Shown piece by piece: positions 22,241-30,523 of a stretch of 30,523 nucleotides of DNA. The notes beneath the pieces were generated by a model that ran no database searches, was not told the origin of the DNA, and saw nothing but the letters and a program-made list of their open reading frames with translations. The stretch's first letter is position 1. Every line of letters begins with the position of its first letter. Made by a program: the position numbers and the translations under genes. This DNA is from Saccoglossus kowalevskii (taxonomy: Eukaryota; Hemichordata; Enteropneusta; Harrimaniidae), in assembly GCF_000003605.2 (NCBI RefSeq), contig NW_003123903.1, positions 954,758 to 985,280 on the forward strand, in the 5' to 3' direction.

Positions 22241-22444
22241 CTGTAGAATACTTTATTTCTGCTTGGAATTCATTTTCACTGAAGGGATGCTTCAATGAAA
22301 ATAAAATCCAGCGAATATACTTTTTTCCCTATGTCTCACATTCAACTCATCAAAAATCAGTGAAAATAAATTTGAATCCATACAAAACACCCAAAAAGCT
22401 TTTTCAGCGAAAATTAATTCCATGTAAAATAAAGTATTTTACAG
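22241..22444 (+). mobile_element. TA-flanked MITE, family C (~204 bp)
   Basis: The left terminus begins CTGTAGAATACTTTATTT and the right, on the minus strand, begins CTGTAAAATACTTTATTT. After a short gap both continue with TGGAATT, ATTTTC and CTGAA, giving inverted repeats of about 42 bp. TA flanks both ends (22239-22240 and 22445-22446). Interior copies of CAGTGAAAATAAA-like sequence (for example at 22360) and CAGCGAAAATTAA (22405) repeat a terminal motif. It has no coding content and is probably mobilised by a Tc1/mariner-type transposase elsewhere. Confidence 0.75.
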
Positions 22445-22446
22445 TA

Positions 22447-23454
22447 CTACTTTTACTGTTACATTGTGTCTGCATACAATTTGAGTTTGGAAATAATGTA
22501 CAATGTACATGGATTTGTTGACTCCAGTGTACTAATTTAAAAGTTTCTTAAACATGTCTACGATGTACATGTTTGATATAAACTACTCCTTCGAGCCATA
22601 CGAGTATATGTACATTGCTACACGTAGTATATGGAACAAATATCGTGTCAATATGATTACCGACTTTAATTTATTGTTTAATTAATTTAGCTACAAGTAA
22701 TACATATTAATTTTTAGTTTTACTAGAAGCATTTTATAGAAATTAAATTAAAAATTGGTATGAAACAAATTGTTTATCAAGAATTGCTTTGATTTTCTTT
22801 CTTGTCCAGATTTTGTATTGTCTTGTTTCACTGAGGGGGGTTCAGTGATTGAGATTAGGTCAATTAATCTTGGATAAGTTTTGTATCTTTGGGTATTTAG
22901 GCTCAGCTTGTTAAGTTTAAGCTGTAGGTCTTATCCTGAAGTTGACTGAAATCCAAATGAAATGAAGTGTAGCAAAGCTTGTTCTGTAATAGACATGGTT
23001 ATGGACACGAGGGTTTGTGGTTAAAAGGTCAACGCAATTAAGTAATCTGTCTGATCTCAGTTCTATCAACCGTTATAAAGACAAAATTCAAAAGATTTTC
23101 TAAAAAGAATTTAGTGATGTTTTCCGGACAAAGAAATATTTTTGTTTTCTTATGGTCGACGATTATTATTATTTTTTTTATATCATTTAACAGTCTTATG
23201 CTGGAATAAAAGGGAAAAAAAATGCATTAATGTTGCATCATTTTAATATAGCCTTGGAGTCGTAAATTGGCAGATTACGCCATGGCAGTCCAATGATCCC
23301 TGTTGCTGGGGCGGAAGAAGACAGACAGGAGATAGTATTAGGGTGATTTGTAATATAACAAAATAAGGAAGTGAGTCGAATGAATCCTGGGCATTATGTA
23401 TTGAGGTGGGTGTGTGGAGCACTAATGCCATACATTTCTTGTTCTCTGTTTTAG
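22447..23454. other. Single-copy spacer, no gene seen
   Basis: This AT-rich stretch holds GTACAT-containing short palindromes near 22490-22620 and one minus-strand frame at 23243-23431 without recognisable motifs. I see nothing else that is ordered. Confidence 0.45.
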
Positions 23455-23895
23455 CTAAAGTGGGAATTGGTTGGTAGTTGTATTCCCTCTGGAGTGACGA
23501 CTGACGGCTTTGATGTATTCGGTTTGTTCATGTATGAATTAAGTAATGGCAATCGCTACGATCTGCCTAAGTTCCTGTCTGTGCTTCAAGTCATGTTTGT
23601 TAATGAAACTACCCGGCTTCCATTATATTTTGTTCTCACTGCCTCAACGTGCTCCGTCGTTTCAAAAGTACGAACATAATGGGAGATGTATTTATGCATG
23701 TACTGACCTCCCGGTTCACTTTTGTTTTTTTAAGCTTGCATTCCCTGATGTCTGGCTCAGTTATTGCATTATGCAGGAAGGCATCTGGCCATAAGACGAC
23801 GCTGTCAGAAAGACTTAGAGTTATTGTCTGTAACATGGATATCTTGGGATTGTGCTATTATGCTTATGTCAATAAAATATGTTTGAACTAAGGCA
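23455..23895 (+). other. Possible 3'-terminal exon of a transcript
   Basis: A pyrimidine-rich tract ends in an acceptor (TTGTTCTCTGTTTTAG, AG at 23453-23454). About 415 bp later there is a canonical poly(A) signal AATAAA at 23871-23876. The interval is less AT-rich than its surroundings, and four overlapping frames of 66-82 codons on both strands reflect this. None has a recognisable domain, so if it is an exon it is more likely a 3' UTR or lncRNA end. The frame at 23467-23679 is the one that starts closest to the acceptor. Confidence 0.25.
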
Positions 23896-24030
23896 GCCAT
23901 GATAGAAACATGCGCATACATTGCCTTGATCTGACTATATAGCTTAAAAAAATAAAGGTACAATTTAAGTAGTTTTGTAGTTAATTAGTCACTTGGAGTT
24001 AATTTTGCACAATTGTTTTAATTTATGAAT

Positions 24031-24487
24031 TGTAAGTAAGTAATTCTTTATTGCTATCGTATCCCATTTGAGATCTTGACATAAAATACAATAAAGTCAA
24101 AAACATGTAATAAAAAAAAAAATGAAAATACTAAAAAATACTGTAAATGAATGAAATAAATACATATCTCACAATAAGAGATAAATGAATAATTGTAATA
24201 TAATGTAAATAAATGTAAATCTGTGTTTTGTGGGGGTTTTCTTTTTGAGGCAGCTGGTACTGAAGTTATTGTTTGATTTTTTGCTCCCTAAGCATAAAGC
24301 AAGTAAAAATGTGTTTTGAAACGTCTTTAATTATGTGATCGTTTTTATTATTTAATATGTTTATTAATGTCTCTCCATACATTTTATGTTTAGTAAAAAG
24401 GCTGGTTCTTTCTTTATCATATAGCTGGCATGTGAAAAGGAAATGTTTCTCATCTTCAATTTCTTCAATTGTATGTATGTATTGATT
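24031..24487 (-). mobile_element. Non-LTR retrotransposon (LINE), 5'-truncated 3' end
   Basis: Read on the minus strand, this segment holds the C-terminal end of a LINE reverse-transcriptase ORF, a ~200-bp 3' UTR, AATAAAG (plus-strand 24046-24052) and a short TTAC repeat tail (ATTACTTACTTACA, plus-strand 24031-24044). An ending with AATAAA followed by a tetranucleotide repeat is known for several LINE clades in animals. Everything upstream of the C-terminus is missing or unrecognisable, the usual result of incomplete reverse transcription. The clade cannot be named from this much protein. Confidence 0.72.
24266..24487 (-). pseudogene. LINE ORF2 C-terminal fragment
   Basis: About 73 codons are open on the minus strand before a TAA stop at 24266-24268. 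Near the start is IEDEKHFLFTCQLYDKER, matching the family pattern acidic-D-E-x-H-F-L-x-x-C-x-x-Y-x-x-x-R, found after the reverse-transcriptase domain of non-LTR elements where it forms a zinc-finger-like region. It is followed by SLF and a helical tail ending CFMLREQKIKQ. A stop lies just upstream at about 24488-24490, and the preceding Cys-x-x-Cys part is not clear, so the ORF is broken. It cannot be functional. Confidence 0.75.
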
Positions 24488-24490
24488 TTA

Positions 24491-26702
24491 TATAGTGAGG
24501 GCATGAAAGCAGTGAGCTATGAAGATTACACTGCAATTGTAAGAAGATCACATCATCACAATACATTTGTAGAAATTCCTATACAAATTAGTGTTTAGGT
24601 TAATGTTCATCTCATCAATAATGGTTTGGGATAAAAAAAAAAATCCAGAAAAACACTTCAACAGACATTTTATGAAAAAAATATTTATTTAATATGATTA
24701 TGAATCATCAGTTGAAAAAATAATTAAAAAAAATGATACACATGTTTCAATGAATTCTTTAGATGCAGAATTCAAATTTATCACTTAAAATTTAAAAGAG
24801 ACATACATTGAATTCTGGAAGTCAAACAACAAAAATGAAAATAGCAAACATAGGATATTTGCCAAGTTCAAAGATCTATCTATACACTTATTTGATGGTA
24901 TTTGTCAATACTCAAAAAAAAGAAAATACAAGTAATACAATGACATATTTTCAAATAAGTAAGAGAGAGCCAAAACACCTTTAGAAATGAGAAAATGTAA
25001 ATATTGTACACAAAGAAAAATCGAAAAATAAAACACATTTCTTCATTGAATCTAAAATAAAGAAAACACAGACAAAAATTGTTGAATTTCCAAAAAGTAA
25101 AAATCAAAAGAAGAAAAATTAATTCACTTGATGATAACAACTGAAGATAACATAAATTGGAAAATATTTATATAACATTTCTTCTATTGGAAAAAGGCGA
25201 TTTGCCTTTTTGCACTTTTTTCTTATATTCTTCAATATTCTGGAAGTGAACCCTATTTTTGGAGACAACAGACAAAACTTGAGTCAATTTTCAGTTTTGA
25301 CTGCTGAAGGAAAATGCAGACTATAAACAGAAATTTGTGATGAAATACGGGAACTGGTGGTGAAGTGGTTACCACTTTATTGCTTTACATTATGGAAATG
25401 TTATTTCTAAAGATGAAATAGAATAATATTGTTATTATTATAAGACTATTTTGATAGTGATAAATACAGTGATAATCATACTCGTTTCTGATAATACGCA
25501 ATCAAACATTTTCAATCATCCACTACATTCTGTGACGCTATTGGTTAGAAATGCATGTATGTTTGACTGACACCCACGAACTGGAAATTCTTGAAAAGCA
25601 TGAGAATTTTGTTTCTTGTAAGATATGTAAGTTGCATACTCATTATTATCTTATGAACCCTTGTTAAAACCTGAAAAATATTTCTCAATCTCAATTGAAG
25701 TTGTACTGTACGTATCAATGAAGCCTTTGCATGATCTCCTTTTGCATCATGTCGTATATGCAGAATTTTCTAGTCTGAAAGCTAAAAGTATGATATCAAA
25801 TGTTCTGAAAGCCAAAGATAATATCAGAGACTAGTCATATGTAAATATGCGTTCATCATTTTAAGCAGTCATAATCTCCAAAAGTGAAATGCACCATTGA
25901 CCTCACAATTCACATACAGCTATATATGGTAATTAAAACTGGCAAAAACTCAAGATATAATTTTATAGTTTCTTTTTTCTTTGTTAGATATATTTTCGGG
26001 GAGCAAGGAACCAGTATTTAGACGACATCAAGCAATGGTAAAAAAATGTTTGCATTCTGAAATGCATACACATGTATGTGTTATGTCCAATGTGGGTCCC
26101 ATGCCACACATAGCAGCATATACATGTGATGGTTAAAATGATAATTTACACATTGGTTTTAACGCATTCAGTTAAGGATGAGACTCATGTTCGTGGGCGC
26201 TTATATTCAAACCTGTATTTCACAGTGAAGATGCCATTTGAACACCCACATGTTATATAATTTTAGTTAGAATTGTGTGAAAATATATTTTTTTCTCAAA
26301 CTAGTGAAGTGTTTCTCTACAATATTTTCAAATCTTAATTGTTAGTCGAAGATGCTTGGAATACTCAAATTGCTTGTAAATATAATTTATTCTACATTTC
26401 ATATCTATAAAATTAGTATTACCAAGCAGTAATGTATTTATAATTGGAAAGTATACTTCAAAGACCTGAATCAAAAAAATGTGAATACCATAAAATCGTA
26501 GTAAAAATGGAATGTTACATAAAAGTGTAAACCTACCAAAGTGATAGAAAATTTATATGTGGCTAATAAAAAAGTGTTTTAACACCCTCACTGTCATTTC
26601 TGTTAAAGTTAGATATAGTTACAGTACATTGTAAAACGTTTTTCCTCCCCTTTGAAAGAATTGTGTAATAAAATGAGGTTAATGCTGTAAGACCTTCAAT
26701 CA
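24491..26702. other. AT-rich spacer, no gene seen
   Basis: This 2.2-kb stretch includes a very A-rich section (24630-25140) whose 86-codon minus-strand frame is composed almost wholly of Phe, Ile, Leu, Tyr and Cys, as expected from base composition. An 8-bp perfect hairpin (AAAAAGGC, loop GATTT, GCCTTTTT) lies at 25191-25211. Nothing else is ordered. Confidence 0.45.
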
Positions 26703-27180
26703 ACACTCCTGCCCAGACTCCACTTGAATTCACATTTCCTATGTAAGTCGCAGATTGTCAATGCAAACCACTATCAACATTAAGGGAAAAAAGCTAAAAA
26801 TGTAATACAAATCAAAAGTGAATACGAGACGAGAACATCTAAACAGTCAGAAAAAAAAATACCCAGCTTCATTAACTTAGAAATGATTTGAGTGAAACAA
26901 TTGTTGCTAATTAGTCGAAATAAATAGCTAATGATTGACTGCAGAGGATGCTCCTGTCATCTGAAATTTCCAGCTACATCAGTGAATTTACAAAAAAAAT
27001 AGGTCTGTAACAACACAGTTCCCTACTTGAATTATATTGCTAGTCTTCAATTGTATATATAATATTGAATTATTAGGATTGTTTATGTGCCAATTGAACG
27101 ACCCTTTTGCAATGTTTTTGCATTTTCAATTATTATATTCTCAAACTTTGTTTTACAAAAAATATTTGGTGGAAGTCACT
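26703..27180 (+). repeat. ~480-bp tandem duplication, copy A
   Basis: This segment starts ACACTCCTGCCCAGACTCCA and is repeated immediately downstream at 27181. Shared blocks follow in the same order: a CATCAACATTA-like block, CAGCTTCATT, an AATGATTTGA block, GAGGATG, TAACAACACAGTT versus TTACAACACAGTT, TAATATTGAATT, TTAGGATTGTTTA and ATATTCTCAAAC. The copies have diverged and carry several indels, so the duplication is not recent. It is non-coding. Confidence 0.85.
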
Positions 27181-27728
27181 ACACTCCTGCCCAGGCTCCA
27201 CTTGAAGTCACATTACATTTAAATTAAGTCACAGTTTGTCGATGCACAACACCATCAACATTAGGGAAAGAATTACAGTAAACTTTAAATATAATTTCAA
27301 AAATGAGTATGACAAGAACAACGAAACAGTAAAAAAAACAGCTTCATTTATGTGGCAATGATTTGAAGAGAACAATTATTGTTACAGCATGTCTCAGAAG
27401 TATTGGGGCAGCCAATTTGCAAACTCACTAGCGAATTGGTTAACTGCTTGGGTTTTCACTAAACAGTTGGCTTTGAATCTCGCTGGCGCCGACTTGTAAA
27501 TAGCCAATATAAACATCTAATAATTGGATGGAGAGGATGAATTTGCAAATAGATCTGTTACAACACAGTTTCCTAATATATATATAGATAATATTGAATT
27601 TATATTAGGATTGTTTAGGATTGGATGACTCTTATGCAATGTTACATTTTTAATTATATTCTCAAACCTTGTTTCACAAAAATATCAAAATCAAAATTCA
27701 GCATAATGTATTTGATAGAAGTCTGTAC
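27181..27728 (+). repeat. ~480-bp tandem duplication, copy B
   Basis: This copy is a direct repeat of 26703-27180, beginning ACACTCCTGCCCAGGCTCCA. It differs from copy A by an extra block of about 100-130 bp (roughly 27385-27505) with tRNA-like motifs, by loss of about 35 bp after GAGGATG, and by about 25 extra bases near the end before GTATTTGATAGAAGTC. The exact right border is uncertain. Confidence 0.82.
27385..27505 (+). mobile_element. tRNA-derived SINE-like fragment
   Basis: This block is present in copy B of the tandem duplication but absent from copy A. It holds a degenerate RNA polymerase III A box (TAGCGAATTGG, 27429-27439) and, 40 bp on, a degenerate B box (GGCTTTGAATC, 27469-27479). 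TCTCGCTGGCGCCGACTTG follows, like the tRNA-related part of many animal SINEs. The A box lacks a base and the B box deviates from GGTTCGANTC, so it is neither a working tRNA nor a clearly active SINE. No poly-A or other tail is obvious. Confidence 0.5.
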
Positions 27729-29162
27729 ATAAGAATGAAATAAATTTGCATATTAATTAACATAGCAGTAGTAATCATAAGATTAAATAAAAAGATGAAT
27801 TGTAAGTTGCCAATTTGCACATTAACCACGATTGTGTTATCTTCAATACTATTTTTTGCTGCCTTTGGGTCTATATGTCAAAAATATGCATTGGAAAATG
27901 ATTTATTAAAGCTCTGTAATTTATTACTCTTCATTTATCAAATTTATTGATTAATTAAAATTCAGAAAGACAGATGATTATCATTGATTAACCAATGCTA
28001 TATTATTTATTCTGCAGCAAAAACTCAGATAATCTTCTTTTTGATACACACATATAATACTCCAGACTAATGAATTGAGCAATTGCATTGTGGTACATAT
28101 GCAAATTAGCCAACTTAAGTTGAATAATCGTTCATAGGTGGTTTTCTCAGTATGTAATGCTACTATGATGTACATTGAAATTTTGTATAAAAACTGGTAT
28201 ACACCTTACATGTATTATGCACATCACATGGGATCTATATCAAACACATTTTAACTCTCAAAGACATTATCTTTAAAAGGTATTTTATCTAAGTTGTATC
28301 ACAATTAACATGAATTAAGAAACAAAAATGTATGTGTTAGCATAAAGAAAGTTGGTTAGTGTGGAGGAAAGGGAATATGTTAATGCCCAAAATAAACATT
28401 GTGTCATTTCCTGATTGGTCCTTGCAATCATATACCCATCTGCAAATAATTTCGCACATATGCTGAATATTTGAACTGTTTTTCCCCCAAAATAGGCCAT
28501 CCCCCTAAAAAAATAAGAAGACGTTATTTCTGAAATATTCATCTCTCCTTTTTAAAGTAAAACTCGTAACACATCTTCTAATGATGTTTCCTCCATTCAT
28601 TTTGGTTTTCTGTGGAGACTTTCTATAGGTCATATGTTAACCAATCATTGAGCAGTATTTATAGGTAGCAACATTTATATATTCCATACCTGTCGATGAC
28701 CACTAGTCTTACAACCAGTTCCCTGCTAATTTAATTAAAAATACAGTCAATTGATTGATGATGTGTGACACCTGTTTTGCATATAATCTCTACATTTTCA
28801 CATTCAAATATTGTTAGAAAATTAAAATTCAAAACTTAAAATTCAAAACTACTACCTTGTCAGTCCATAATTAATATATTGAAGCCCCAGGGGAGGTTAC
28901 CTCATATATCAGTTCATGGCGACGCATCAATAACTTGCATCCTGTTAATAGCATTGCACTTTTCAAAATCAAGTTTTACGATGGGTGTATCGCAGTCTTT
29001 AATGGAAAATGTTTTACAACCTGGTGATGAATTCTGAAATTTAATCTTTTGTGATTAATTAAATGACCCCCATGTTGGTGTTGGATCTACAGCTATTAAT
29101 TAAGTATTCAGTCCAGCAAAGTAATGTTTCTCTTATCTGGAAAGTCACATTCCCCTTAAACA
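27729..29162. other. AT-rich spacer, no gene seen
   Basis: No gene, clear repeat or splice signal can be supported. Minus-strand frames at 27981-28175 and 28315-28542 have no recognisable motifs. A short direct repeat (AAAATTCAAAACT) occurs near 28825-28850. An inverted CCAAT box (ATTGG) lies near 28414. Confidence 0.45.
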
Positions 29163-30523
29163 TTGACTCACTCATCATTCATGCATTTATTTGTTTATTC
29201 ATTCATTCATTCATCCATCCGCTCACTAATCCATTCATTCATATTTTCCTTCATCATTTGTTTATTCATTAATTCACACTCTTTCATTCATTCATCCATC
29301 CGCTCACCAATCCATTCATTCATATTTTCATTCGAGTTCATCATTTGTTTATTATTAATTCACACACTCTTTCATTCATTCATCCATCCGCTCACCAATC
29401 CATTCATTCATGTTTTCATTCATCATTTGTTTATTCATTAATTCACACACTCTTTCATTCATTAATCCATCCATTCATTTGTTATTCATTAATTCACACA
29501 CTCTTTCATTCATTTATCCATCCACTCATTAATCCATTCATTCATTTGTTTATTCATTAATTCACACACTTTCATTCATCCATCCACTCACTAATCCATT
29601 CATTCATATATTCATTCATCATATGCTTATTCATTAATTCATACACTCTTTCATTCATTCATCCATCCATCCACTCACCATTCCATTCATTCATATTTTC
29701 ATTTATCATTTGTTTATTCATTAATTCACACACTCTTTTACTCATTCATCTATCCACACACTAATCCATTCATTCATATTTTCATTCATCATTTGTTTAT
29801 TCATTAATTCACACACTCTTTCATTCATTCATCCATCCGCTCACTAATCCATTCATTCATATTTTCATTCATGATTTGTTTATTCATTAATTCACACACT
29901 CTTTCATTCATTCATCCATCCGCTCACTAATCCATTCATTCATATTTTCATTCATGATTTGTTTATTCATTAATTCACACACTCTTTCATTCATTCATTC
30001 ATCCATTCACTCACTAATCCATTCATTCATATTTTTCTTCATCATTTGTTTATTCATTAATTCACACACTCTTTCATTCATTCATTCATCCATCTGCTCA
30101 CTAATCCATTCATTCATATTTTCCTTCATCATTTGATTATTCATTAATTCACACACTCTTTCATTCATTCATCCATCCGCTCACCAATCTATTCATTCAT
30201 ATTTTCATTCAAATTCATCATTTGTTTATTAATTCACACACTCTTTCATTCATACATCCACTCACCAATCCATTCATTCATGTTTTCATTCATCATTTGT
30301 TTATTCATTAATTCACACACTCTTTCATTCATTAATCCATCCGCTCACCAATCCATTCATTCATCCATCCACACACTAATCCATTCATTCATGTTTTCAT
30401 TTATCATTTGTTTATTCATTAAATCACACACTCTTTCATTCATTAATCCATCCACTCACCAATCCATTCATTCATATTTTCATTCATTTGTTTATTCATT
30501 AAATTCACACTCTTTCATTCATT
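29163..30523 (+). repeat. 83-bp minisatellite built on TTCA repeats
   Basis: The CACTCTTT landmark recurs about 16 times, roughly at 29277, 29365, 29448, 29499, 29644, 29731, 29814, 29897, 29980, 30067, 30154, 30239, 30318, 30429 and 30508, plus a variant CACTTTC at 29567. The commonest spacing is 83 bp. Each unit has a TTCATTCATTCATCCATCC block, CCGCTCA(C/T)(C/T)AATCCA, ATTCATATTTTCATTCAT and CATTTGTTTATTCATTAA. The array continues beyond the window. Several open frames of 60-92 codons rich in His, Phe, Ile and Ser run through it only because the repeat lacks stops in those frames. Confidence 0.95.

Noticed and set aside
24880-25140. 86-codon minus-strand membrane-like protein
   Set aside because: Its Phe/Ile/Leu/Tyr content follows from A-rich plus-strand DNA. 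There is no motif and no supporting gene structure.
25191-25211. Rho-independent terminator
   Set aside because: A perfect hairpin is present, but the context is eukaryotic and no gene ends here.
25350-25375. tRNA A box (TGGTGAAGTGGTTA)
   Set aside because: No B box lies at the right distance downstream and no cloverleaf can be drawn.
29163-30136. Open frames of 60-92 codons rich in His, Ile, Phe and Ser
   Set aside because: They are translations of the TTCA minisatellite, with several frames open at once and no start or domain.

Overview
This window looks like non-coding DNA from an animal nuclear genome. It is AT-rich and shows intron-like spacers, TA- and TTAA-flanked MITEs, a decayed non-LTR retrotransposon, a tRNA-like SINE fragment and long satellite arrays. 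A marine invertebrate such as a mollusc would fit, but nothing here fixes the phylum. I found no intact protein-coding gene, no rRNA, no functional tRNA and no bacterial or phage operon structure. Most open frames of 60-90 codons fall in AT-rich or tandem-repeat DNA and look like chance.

Region 1 (1-14567) is one uninterrupted satellite array of about 520 tandem copies of a 28-bp unit, with 29-bp variants and a few short insertions. It runs off the left end of the window and ends on the right at a run of exactly 50 N (14568-14617), so its real length is unknown. The array is layered. The 28-bp unit is organised into blocks of about 1-1.8 kb, and there is a duplication at about 8 kb: roughly 119-760 reappears at 8097-8738, apparently without a mismatch. 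The last part (from about 12840) is a higher-order repeat with a 1014-1015 bp period. Each unit has one CpG site, at the centre of a 12-bp imperfect palindrome, and it occurs as CG, TG or CA. This three-state pattern is the main signal of interest in the window.

Region 2 (14618-29162) is mostly single-copy AT-rich DNA with small mobile-element relics. These are two inverted copies of a ~158-bp TTAA-flanked MITE (15469-15627 and 19831-19988), a ~400-bp TA-flanked MITE (21365-21765), a ~204-bp TA-flanked MITE (22241-22444), the 3' end of a non-LTR retrotransposon on the minus strand (24031-24487), and a ~480-bp tandem duplication (26703-27180 and 27181-27728) whose second copy carries a tRNA-like SINE fragment. 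Weaker signals are two possible non-coding exons (15778-15841 and 23455-23895), a cluster of three CCAAT boxes (16963-17040) and a G-free C-rich stretch (20306-20411).

Region 3 (29163-30523) is a second, unrelated tandem array. It is a minisatellite with an 83-bp modal period, built on ATTC/TTCA tetranucleotides, and its spacing often changes in 4-bp steps. It continues past the right end of the window.

No set of genes works together here. The window reads as a satellite block, a repeat-rich intergenic or intronic spacer, and a minisatellite.
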